Below are positions 35,393 to 44,700 of a DNA stretch of 64,000 nucleotides, in pieces. Made by a program: the position numbers and the translations under genes. This stretch comes from Nostoc mirabile CHAB5784. GTDB lineage: Bacteria; Cyanobacteriota; Cyanobacteriia; Cyanobacteriales; Nostocaceae. The first letter of the stretch is position 1. Every line of letters starts with the position of its first letter. Below the pieces are notes generated by a model, which worked only from the letters and a program-made list of their open reading frames with translations, was not told the DNA's origin and did no database searches. Location: positions 1-64,000 of the forward strand of contig NZ_JAIVFS010000004.1 in the NCBI RefSeq assembly GCF_020829645.1. Direction: 5' to 3'.

Positions 35393-36322
35393 ATGTCAAA
35401 TTTCCCCGATCGCACAGAGTCAAACACTGATAAAGTTTTACTCATCGGAGTTACTGGCGGCACAGGTGGAAATGTCGTTAAGGGATTTCTCGAACAGAAA
35501 GTTACAAAGATGCGAGTCATCACTAGAGAAATTGACCTTAATCGTCCAACTCTTGCAAAACTCAACGATGCCGGAGTTGAAGTGGTAAAAGCCAACCTCG
35601 ACGATGAAATCTCCCTCATAGAAGCCTTTACAGGAATTTCGGCTGTTTACTGCCACGCTACTTCTGCGGACTCCGCTAAAATTGACCCGCTAGAGGTTCC
35701 GAGAGCAAGGCGAGTTGCACAAGTAGCTAAACAGACTGACATTAAGCACTTTGTCTACAATTCCGCCGGTGGGGCAGACAGGAATTCAGGAATCCCCCGC
35801 ATTGAGCAAAAGTACCAAGTGGAGCAAATTCTCAAAGAAGCTGGCTTACCGACTACCATGTTGCGAGCTTGCTTGTTTATGGAGGAGTTTTGGAAGAAGT
35901 ACACGCGACCTTCCATTCTCAAAGGTAGTTTCCCATTTTCGATTCAGCCATACAAGCCCCTTCATCTAATTACAACGAAGGACATGGGCCGCGTTGCTGC
36001 TTACGTAATTAAACATTCCACCAAGTATATTGGTCAAGAAATTGAGCTAGCTGGCGATGTGCTGACTCCTCTTGAGATGGCAGAGGCATTCTCCCAAGCG
36101 CAGGGGATGAAAGTTGTCTACAAAGAGACACCCGCCTGGATTTTCTTACTCTTGCTGCAAAAGGAATTGTTCGATTTGATTCAGTGGTATCGCAAGCAAG
36201 GTTATCAAGCCGATGTCCAGCGTTTACGAGAAGAGGAGTTTCCTGGAATTCTGACCACATTTAGGGAATTTTTGGCAGAAACCAACTGGGCAAATGCGGA
36301 ACTCACCTACGAGAGTCTGTGA
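35393..36322 (+). CDS. NmrA-like NAD(P)-binding protein (atypical SDR)
   Basis: 309 residues. The N-terminal dinucleotide-binding loop is GVTGGTGGNVVKGF (GxxGxxG). DAGVEVVKANLDDEISLIEA and VYNSAGGADRNSGIPR match NmrA/HSCARG-like proteins, and the usual SDR Tyr-x-x-x-Lys is replaced by an IEQKYQVEQILKEAG segment, typical of this group. Either an NAD(P)H-quinone oxidoreductase-type enzyme or a redox sensor. Start ATG 35393 follows a purine-rich GGTAGAAGAGAGA stretch. Monocistronic as far as can be seen. Confidence 0.87.
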   Translation: MSNFPDRTESNTDKVLLIGVTGGTGGNVVKGFLEQKVTKMRVITREIDLNRPTLAKLNDAGVEVVKANLDDEISLIEAFTGISAVYCHATSADSAKIDPLEVPRARRVAQVAKQTDIKHFVYNSAGGADRNSGIPRIEQKYQVEQILKEAGLPTTMLRACLFMEEFWKKYTRPSILKGSFPFSIQPYKPLHLITTKDMGRVAAYVIKHSTKYIGQEIELAGDVLTPLEMAEAFSQAQGMKVVYKETPAWIFLLLLQKELFDLIQWYRKQGYQADVQRLREEEFPGILTTFREFLAETNWANAELTYESL

Positions 36323-36768
36323 TCGGATTAGTACACTGTGGCAAAAGTTTGCCTACCTTTAACCAGTAGATATAGGAGTGAAAAAGAATTGTTTTGACGT
36401 AGCAGTGCTACGTCTCTACAAGGGTTCTGGGTAACGCATATTTAATTTCTGGAGATATGTAGTTGCTCAGAGCAACTTTTTAAGCTAGGCATCGCTTGTT
36501 TGGTTAACTGCATGACAGGTAACTTGCAGGTATGGGGCATTGCGTACAAGACGCTTTGCGAGCGATCGCAATGACACCTTATCAGTCGATGATTCCTCGT
36601 TTAGATGCCTTTGCCCTTACTCTAAATTCAGTAATAATACTGAAACTTCATCCAAAATATTTTTTCTTTACTTAATTATAAAAATAAAAATAATTTTCTT
36701 AGTAAATATAGACAAATCACAATAAAAACAAATACTAATAAATTAGTTCTTTTGTTATAAGTATACCT
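36323..36768. other. Intergenic region leading into an AT-rich patch
   Basis: 446 bp with a hairpin GACGTAGCAGTGCTACGTC (36396-36414) that could end transcription of the NmrA-like gene. From about 36600 the composition becomes strongly AT-rich and stays so through the next two genes. Confidence 0.5.
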
Positions 36769-37269
36769 ATGGCTTTTGATTTAGATGAAACTTTTCAACT
36801 AGACATAGCTCAAATGAATTTGAAAAAAGTACATTCCGTAGTATTTAGCTTACATGAACCAAAAATTCCTTTTGTAATTTGGTTATTAGAGAATCCTAAT
36901 AGCCTAGTGGCTTTACCTGGAAAAATTAGTCTGCGCCATCATGATTATATTCACATACTTTTAGGTAGAGGTATTTCTCCTCAAAATGAAGCTTTTGTCA
37001 TTGGATTTACAATGGATAATGACTTAAAGACTAATAAACTACATTTATTCATTTATAAAATTTTTGCTAAATTTATATATCCATATCCTTATAATTTCTC
37101 AACATTAGATTTAATAAATTTTCATTTAGGCTTTATGTATGGTAGAAGAATTAAAACTAAACAAATAAATTAAATTAACTTTGAAATTTATCAAAATGAA
37201 ACTATAGGATATTTGAGAAATATTTTCGGCATTAATCCTGATGAGATAAAACTTCTAGAAGTGTATTAA
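36769..37269 (+). pseudogene. Coq4-like protein interrupted by an in-frame stop
   Basis: Reads for 134 codons to TAA (37171-37173), then continues in the same frame for 31 codons (INFEIYQNETIGYLRNIFGI, then NPDEIKLLEVY) to TAA at 37267-37269. The continuation keeps sensible composition and no change of phase. The motif H-D-x-x-H-x11-E is present (HDYIHILLGRGISPQNEA), which is the zinc-ligand signature of Coq4, a protein of ubiquinone synthesis in eukaryotes with uncharacterised bacterial relatives. Full length would be 166 residues. Possible explanations: a recent nonsense mutation, a sequencing error or readthrough. The 134-residue product keeps the metal motif and might still fold. Confidence 0.7.
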
Positions 37270-37315
37270 ATTTGGTTAATCCCCAATTACCATATATCGA
37301 AAAAATATTATCAAA

Positions 37316-38920
37316 ATGCACCTGCCTAATAAACTGAGATTCGTTCCCTCTCAAATAGTAACTGTAACATTACTCCTGACATTACTCTTATTTATTCCTC
37401 AAATTTGGCTCAACTGGCAAGCATATCACAACTTTAATAGTATTATTAAATATGAGTTTAAACTCCAACGACTGAGTGATGAAATTACTTACCTTGATGA
37501 AGTATTAACGATGTCAGCACGGATGAATGCTGCTACAGGAAAGTTGATTTGGGAAGAACGGTATCGCCAATTTGAACCTAAGCTTGATCTTGCTATTAAA
37601 GAATCTATTAAACTTGCTCCTCAAGTATATGAAAATGAGGATGCTAAAAAAGTTGATGCTGCTAATCAACGCTTAGTTGCAATAGAATCTCAATCTTTTG
37701 AATTAGTTAAAAACAATCAAAAACAGATAGCACAACTACTAATTTCTAACGGCGAGTATGAAAATCAAAAACAAATTTATGCTGATGGGGTTGCTAAAAG
37801 AAAGCGTAATATCTCACTTCAGCTACAGCAAAAAATTGATGATTATTACAAAATAATATTTTGGGCAATTTTAGAATCTATTATAATTTTAGTAATGCTG
37901 ATTCCGGCATGGCTTTCAGTATTGCATTTATTACAGCAATACTTAAAAGCTAAAAAATTTGCTCAAGCCGCCTTAGAAGAAACGAATTATAGGTTGGAAA
38001 TGCAAGTTGCAGAGAGAACAGCAAAATTAAAACACAAAAATACTCAATTACAACAGACACTGCAAGAATTGCAAGACGCTCAAGTACAACTTATTCAAAC
38101 TGAAAAAATGTCCTCATTAGGTCAGCTAGTTGCTGGTGTTGCTCATGAAATAAATAATCCAGTTAACTTCATTTATGGGAACCTGATGCATCTTAGAGAA
38201 TATAGTCAGGACTTACTAAGTTTAATTAAGCTGTATCAGCAACAAAATTTTAATTACAACCCAGAACTAAATAGTTTTATTGATGAGATAGATTTAGAGT
38301 TTATTATTGATGATATGCCGAAAGTATTATCCTCAATGGCAGTTGGTACTGACCGCATCCGCGAGATTGTGCTAACTTTGCGGAACTTCTCGCGTCTTGA
38401 TGAAGCAGAAATGAAACCTGTTGATATTCATGAAGGAATTGATAGCACTTTATTAATTTTACAATATCGTCTGAAAGGAAAGCATAAACAGCAGGAGATT
38501 GCAATAATCAAAGATTATGGTGATTTGCCTCTTGTTGAATGTTATGCAGGAGGACTGAATCAGGTATTTATGAATATCTTAAGTAACGCTATTGATGCTT
38601 TATATGAATGGGAAGAAGAATGTTTAAAAGGAGAGGCTAAAAAACACCTTAGTTCTATTATTATCCATACTCAAGTTAAGAATGAAGAGTGCGTTATTAT
38701 TAGTATTAAAGATAATGGGCCAGGAATACCAGAGGAAGTTAAGACTAAATTGTTTGATCCTTTCTTTACTACTAAACCTGTAGGTAAAGGCACTGGCTTA
38801 GGATTATCTATTAGTTACCAGATTATAGTAGATAAGCACAAGGGAAAAATCGAGTGTATTTCTGCACCTGGTAAGGGTACAGAGTTTTTGATTGAGATTC
38901 CTATCAAGCAGACGCGGTAA
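37316..38920 (+). CDS. Membrane sensor histidine kinase
   Basis: 534 residues. TM1 about 16-36 and TM2 about 182-205 enclose a roughly 145-residue periplasmic, mostly helical sensor. After TM2 there is no obvious HAMP but a coiled coil (about 220-262, NYRLEMQVAERTAKLKHKN). HisKA follows with GVAHEINNPVNFIYGN, and HATPase with an N box (FMNILSNAIDALYEW), KDNGPGIPE and GTGLGLSIS. This His-kinase subtype (HExxNP) is common in cyanobacteria and often sits downstream of chemosensory or CHASE inputs. No response regulator adjoins it. Codon use is AT-rich like the gene before it. Confidence 0.92.
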   Translation: MHLPNKLRFVPSQIVTVTLLLTLLLFIPQIWLNWQAYHNFNSIIKYEFKLQRLSDEITYLDEVLTMSARMNAATGKLIWEERYRQFEPKLDLAIKESIKLAPQVYENEDAKKVDAANQRLVAIESQSFELVKNNQKQIAQLLISNGEYENQKQIYADGVAKRKRNISLQLQQKIDDYYKIIFWAILESIIILVMLIPAWLSVLHLLQQYLKAKKFAQAALEETNYRLEMQVAERTAKLKHKNTQLQQTLQELQDAQVQLIQTEKMSSLGQLVAGVAHEINNPVNFIYGNLMHLREYSQDLLSLIKLYQQQNFNYNPELNSFIDEIDLEFIIDDMPKVLSSMAVGTDRIREIVLTLRNFSRLDEAEMKPVDIHEGIDSTLLILQYRLKGKHKQQEIAIIKDYGDLPLVECYAGGLNQVFMNILSNAIDALYEWEEECLKGEAKKHLSSIIIHTQVKNEECVIISIKDNGPGIPEEVKTKLFDPFFTTKPVGKGTGLGLSISYQIIVDKHKGKIECISAPGKGTEFLIEIPIKQTR

Positions 38921-39001
38921 GCAAATACAGCAGAATTGAGAATTCAGAATACAGAATGCAGAATTGAGGAGTAAAACACGCTTTATACCTGGGTAACAGA
39001 C

Positions 39002-41404
39002 TTAGCTTGTGTACCTCACCAACTTGAAATCTGCTGTACTAATAGAAAATCCCCGACGCGTAGGTTTAATACTAGCTAATTCCACCTGAAAACTTACCTT
39101 GTCGGTCATTTCCCCACTTCTTGCTTCCAAAGTCCACTTACCAGGACGCAAATTCCAAAATAAAGAATTAGCTGAGTTTGTATCTAGTTTTTCCCCATTT
39201 AGCCACCATTCAACAGGCGCAGATTTATTTCCCACTAGCTTAAATTCGAGTTTTTGCTTCGCTTCTTCACCTGGATAAAGTAAGAATAAATCGCCATGAT
39301 GCGGAGATAAAATTCTCAAATTGGTAGAAACAATACTCGATTGCTGTTGTTTTGCCAACCACTCATCATACTCTGGTGGTAAATTGAATTGGTTGTCACC
39401 TTCGTAGGCAATTTTATCTTTTGGATAAAAATATTCCTGCACCACTGAGGTACAATCTGGTGTTGGTCGTAATCCTGAAGTTGCACAAACAGGTAATTGC
39501 ACTAAACCTTCGGGAGGCGGAAACCCTGCTGGTTCTTGATATTCGTGCAGGTGTAACATAATTCGATTCCACAAGGGTGCAGCCCCGGTAACACCTGAAA
39601 CCTGACGCATCGGTTCCCCGTTGAAATTGCCTACCCAAGTAGCGACGGTGTAATCTGTAGTGAAGCCAACTGTCCAAGTATCTCGAAAATTGGAAGAAGT
39701 ACCAGTTTTAACAGCAGCAGGAAAAGGTAAATTTAACACAGAGTCTACACCAAATGCTGTTGCACGAGCATGGTTATCACTAAGTATGTTGGTGATTAAT
39801 TGCCATATTGTGTGGTTGGGGAGTGGGGAGTGGGGAGAGACGCGATTAATCGCGTCTGTACCGAGGAGTGGGGAATTGGAAAATGTGCTTACTAAAGGGG
39901 TAGCATCTCCTTGCCGTGCTATGTTGAGGTAGGCACGGGCTAGTTCCCAGAGACTGACTTCGCCACTACCAAGAGTTAACCCTAAACCGTAATGTTCTGG
40001 GGTTTGATTGAGGTGTTCAAACCCAAGTTGATGCAATCGTTTTAAGAAAGTTTCTACGCCTACTTTTTCTAATACCCTTACTGCGGGTACATTTAGAGAA
40101 TTTGCTAAAGCAATTCGCACCCGCACAGGGCCAAGAAAGCTTTCGGTATAATCTGTGGGGCTATAAAGTTTCGCGCCAGGAATTGCATAATGGGCGGGTA
40201 CATCTGCCAAAATGGTATTTGGGCGAATTAAACCTTTTTCTAAAGCTAATTCATACACAAAAGGCTTGAGAGTAGATCCTGGTTGACGTAGTGCCTGTAC
40301 TCCATCATTGCGTCCCAGGTTGGCTTCATTAAAATAATTAGGTGAACCAACATAAGCCAAAACTTCGCCAGTGTGGTTGTCAATCACTAACGCAGCTGCA
40401 TCATGGACATTGTTGGCGGTGAGAGAAGAAATCACCTGTTGCACCTGCGCTTCAACAAACTGCTGTAAAGGGCGATTTATCGTGGTGCGAATAACGGATT
40501 GATCCCCCCTAGCCCCCCTTAAAAAGGGGGGGATTAAGCCCCCTTGAAAAATGGGGGTTGGGGGGATTTGATTGGCTAACCAAAATAAAAAGTGTGGTGC
40601 GGCGATAATTCCCTGTTGGCGAGATTGAAACACAACCTTTTCGGCGGATGTTCGGGCTGCGATCGCTCCACTAATATACCCATCGCGTACCATACGATTG
40701 AGGACGTATTTTTGTCGCTGCTTCAATCGTTCCCAATGCTGGTAAGGGTTAAAGTATGTGGGATTATTAGGAATAGCAGCCAACAAACTAGCTTGAGCAA
40801 GATTCAATTCATTAGCTGGGATGGAAAAATAAGTCTGCGCTGCTGCTTCCACACCATATATATTCCCTCCCATTGGCAGGCGATTGATATATGCAGAGAG
40901 AATTTCATCTTTGTTCATCCCTGCTGCTAACCGCCAAGATAGCCAAATCTCACTCAGTTTACCAGAGAAACTACGCGGCACAGGATCTAACATCCGCGCT
41001 AACTGCATAGTAATTGTGGAAGCGCCGGAAACAATTCGTTTGGCGTGGATGGCTTCTTTGCTGGCGCGGATAACAGCTTTCATATCCAACGCCCCGTGAT
41101 GGTAAAAGCTGCCATCTTCGGCGGCTAAAATGGCATGGATAAACTGGGGAGAAACCTGATTTAGTGTTACTACTGATGTATGCTCTTGGTCACGGGTGAG
41201 TAGTGTTCCTAATGGTAAACCATTGCGATCGCTAAATTGCATTGCCAACTGATTTTGGGCAATGTCTGCGGTATGAATGGGTGCAAAATAAGGCAGCAAG
41301 CGTACCACTAGGCATATTAGCAGCCCAGCTAGGATAACCTTACTAGTGTGCTTAATTTTGAGTAGCGATCGTAAAATTAGTTTCATCAGGGAATCCCTGC
41401 CCAA
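39002..41404 (-). CDS. pbpC: Penicillin-binding protein 1C
   Basis: Bifunctional peptidoglycan glycosyltransferase/transpeptidase. 800 residues: N-terminal TM (about 17-37), GT51 domain with LAAEDGSFYHHGALD (catalytic Glu) and GASTITMQLARML, transpeptidase domain with GSTLKPF (Ser-x-x-Lys), SLN and KTGTS motifs, and the BiPBP_C C-terminal domain (from about 690). Divergent from the alpha-2-macroglobulin gene at 41732, the classic pbpC/yfhM pairing. Two stretches look like absorbed repeats: residues about 278-300 (IPPTPIFQGGLIPPFLRGAR, 40498-40571, a C-rich palindrome) and about 510-530 (39815-39880, with GGGGAGTGGGGAG and an ACGCGATTAATCGCGT palindrome). Both lie between catalytic motifs and keep the frame. 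Confidence 0.95.
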   Translation of the reverse strand: MGRDSLMKLILRSLLKIKHTSKVILAGLLICLVVRLLPYFAPIHTADIAQNQLAMQFSDRNGLPLGTLLTRDQEHTSVVTLNQVSPQFIHAILAAEDGSFYHHGALDMKAVIRASKEAIHAKRIVSGASTITMQLARMLDPVPRSFSGKLSEIWLSWRLAAGMNKDEILSAYINRLPMGGNIYGVEAAAQTYFSIPANELNLAQASLLAAIPNNPTYFNPYQHWERLKQRQKYVLNRMVRDGYISGAIAARTSAEKVVFQSRQQGIIAAPHFLFWLANQIPPTPIFQGGLIPPFLRGARGDQSVIRTTINRPLQQFVEAQVQQVISSLTANNVHDAAALVIDNHTGEVLAYVGSPNYFNEANLGRNDGVQALRQPGSTLKPFVYELALEKGLIRPNTILADVPAHYAIPGAKLYSPTDYTESFLGPVRVRIALANSLNVPAVRVLEKVGVETFLKRLHQLGFEHLNQTPEHYGLGLTLGSGEVSLWELARAYLNIARQGDATPLVSTFSNSPLLGTDAINRVSPHSPLPNHTIWQLITNILSDNHARATAFGVDSVLNLPFPAAVKTGTSSNFRDTWTVGFTTDYTVATWVGNFNGEPMRQVSGVTGAAPLWNRIMLHLHEYQEPAGFPPPEGLVQLPVCATSGLRPTPDCTSVVQEYFYPKDKIAYEGDNQFNLPPEYDEWLAKQQQSSIVSTNLRILSPHHGDLFLLYPGEEAKQKLEFKLVGNKSAPVEWWLNGEKLDTNSANSLFWNLRPGKWTLEARSGEMTDKVSFQVELASIKPTRRGFSISTADFKLVRYTS

Positions 41405-41731
41405 GAAAACTTACCTTAATTTTGACGTGGCGATTACATCTAAATCAGGAAATATGTCAAATCCTTAACAATTAATTTGTCATAACTTAGCAGATATAAA
41501 TTAATATTTGCAGAACTTAAATACTTCTTCATAGTTAAGAATTGTAGTGATTTTGCGGAACAATCACATGGTATTGGTTATCTATGTAAATAAACATAAG
41601 TTTTATCCAATATTTGAGTAAAAAATAGTCATCCGCCTTCCCTTATTAGTCTTGGGATTGCCAACTCCATGAGGGGATACAAACTTTTATTCGCTATAAT
41701 TTGTGAATTTTTATTTTGAATTACTAAAAAT
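41405..41731. other. Divergent promoter region of pbpC and the alpha-2-macroglobulin gene
   Basis: 327 bp, AT-rich, with no gene and no large repeat. Both genes must be driven from here. Just before the macroglobulin start there is no clear ribosome-binding site. Confidence 0.5.
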
Positions 41732-44700
41732 ATGATTATCAGAGTTCTACTCCGTTTTTACCATAAAATTCTCTATTTCTTCCTTGGCGTCCTTCTCTAC
41801 GAGACGCTGCGCGATGGCGGTTCGTTAAAAAAAATTAGTCATTCCTCAAACCGAAAGAGAAAAATACAGTATCTTCTTCTCTTTACATTTATGCTAGGAA
41901 TGGCAGGGTGTAATTTTTTTGGTATCAACTCAGGTAAAGAACAACTCCCAGCAGTATCCGCACTCACCCCGCCTAAACTACCAGATTGGATTGAACAAAT
42001 TAGTCCTATTGGAGATGCAAAATCTCTTAACCAAATCCGCATCCGTTTTAAAGAAGCTTTAATCCCAGTTGAAAGTCTTGACAGTCCAGAACAGCAGAAG
42101 TTATTAGAAAAATTTGCTCTTTGGCCGCCTTTACCCGGTCAATTTCGCTTTTTGACACCGCGCATGGTGGGTTTTCAGGCCGAGAAAGCCTTGCCAATAG
42201 CGACAAGATTTCAAGTTACCCTCAAAACAGGTTTAGCCGATTTAAAAAATCATCGTCTAGACAAAGATTTACCTTGGACTTTTAATACCGAATCTATCAA
42301 CCTGACTAATCTACCTGGTGTTAATCCCATTGAGAAAGCTGATATTGAACCAATTGATTTACAACAGAAGTTACAGTTTACTTCAAATGTCGAATTGGAT
42401 TTAGCTTCTGTACAAGAACATTTACAGTTAATTCCTGAAGAAAAAAACAAGGGTGTAGGCTTTAAAGTCAAATTAAACAAAGAAGAAAAACCATTAAAAA
42501 ATGAAGAAGACCCTTTAGAAAAATTTGATCCCTCAGCACGCAATTGGATTTATAACCTCATCCCCCAGCAAAATCTCGAAAAAGCAACTCATTATCGCCT
42601 AGTATTTTCTCCCGGAATCCGCCCTGCTTATGGTAATCTACCTACAGAGAAAGAATTTGCCAGTAAGTTAGCAACTTATTCGCCTTTAGCATTTCAAAAA
42701 ATTAACTTTTACGGACAGCCAGATGCAGGTGGAACTTTTGGAAGATTTATTAAAGGCAGTCCACAGCTAGAATTTAATAACGTCTTAGTGGCAGATTCAG
42801 CTAAAGAAAATATTACTATTAATCCAGCACCAAAAGAAATTTCAAGAATTATACAAGTAAATGATGAAGATAAAATTGTCGGCATAAATCCTTATGCCCT
42901 AGAACCTGCCAAGACTTATACAATTACTATCGGCGGAAATCTCAAAGATAAGTTTGGGCAAACTTTAGGTAAACCTGTCACACTTAAATATGATACTGGA
43001 GATTTAGCTGGGGATATCTGGGTACCATCAGATTTGAATATTTTCCCCACAGGTAAAGATTTACAGCTAAATATTAGTACGGGAAATTTGCCAGAATCTA
43101 AATACAAAGCAGCTTATCGAGTAGTTAAACCGACAGATTTAGTTTATTTTAATAATAGTAGCGATTTATTACCACAACCTTCTGATTGGCAAAGCTTTAA
43201 GGTATCGGGCAAGAAAAATCAATCAGTTGACATTGCTGTTTCTCTGCGAGAAAAGATAAATGCGGCTACGGGAATGTTAGCTTATGGAGTGCAAGCCCGC
43301 ACTAATAAATATCAGGAAAATGGGAAGGAACTGTGGCGAGAACCTACAACTTATGGCATGGTTGAATTGACGAATTTGGGCGTATTTACTCAGTGGTTTC
43401 CTGAGTCAGGCTTAATTCGCGTCAATCATCTTACAGATGGTTCGCCAGTTCAAGCGGCTGCTGTTGAAATTTATCAATCAAAGTTACAGGCTAAATCTCG
43501 CCCTGAACCTGTACCTTGTGCAACGGGTAAAACTGATGAAAATGGAACTTTGACAATTCTTCGTGAAGGATTACAGCAATGTTATTTGGGAAATGAAAGT
43601 TATAGTAAATCACCACAATTATTAGTAATTGCCCGGGAAAATCAAGATTGGGCATTTGCCAGAGTTGAAGAATATAGCGGCGTTTATGGCTATGGTATTG
43701 ATGCAGGTTGGCAAGTTGCTAAACCTGAATCACGCGGGGTAATTTTCTCAGATAGACAGTTGTATCAACCAGGTGAAAAAGCTTGGTTGACTGGTTTCGC
43801 TGACTATTTGCAAAATGGTACAATCCAACAAGATAAAAATGCTGTTTACCAATTAACTTTGGTTAATCCTGATGGGCAAAAGACTAATTTAGGTACGCAA
43901 ACTACAAATGAATTTGGTACATTTTCTCTGGAACTGCCAATTAAGACTACTCAACGCTTAGGCTACTATACAATCCAGGCTAAGGGGAAGAATGGGCAAG
44001 AAATTTCTGGAGAATTTCGGGTAGCTGAGTTTAAGCCACCCAATTTTAAAGTTGAACTAAACTTAGATAAAGAATTTGCTATCATTGACGACAAAGTTAA
44101 TATTAATGCTACAAGTAATTATTTATTTGGTGCGCCTGTAGAAGGTGGAGAAGCAAAATACTTTATTACTCGTCAACAGGCTAATTTTGTTCCTAAAGGT
44201 TGGGATGAATTTACTTTTGGTAGGCAATGGTTATGGCCAGAGGAAACCCCTACTATATCTAGTGATGTCTTACAAACTAATGCCCAATTAGATGCTACTG
44301 GTAAAAGTAGTCAAACTGTGAATGTGGCTAATGATTTACCATATCCGATGACTTACCGGGTGGATGTGCAAGTTGCAGATGTTTCTAATCTGTCTGTAGC
44401 GAATTCCAAAACTTTTACAGCCTTACCAAGTAATCGCCTTATCGGGTTAAAAAGTAATTTCATTGCTGATGCTGGTAAGGCTTTTCCTATTGAAGTGATT
44501 GTTACTGACCCTACAGGAAAACCGATAACAGGTCAACGGGTACGGCTGGAATTACAACAGATTAAATACAGCAGCGTCACGCAATTGGTAGAAGGTAGCC
44601 GAACTCCAAAAAATCAAGTTGAATATAAAACAGTAGGACAAGCAGAAACTACATCTGCTAGCAATCCGCAATCGGTAAATTTGACAGCACCCGAATCTGG

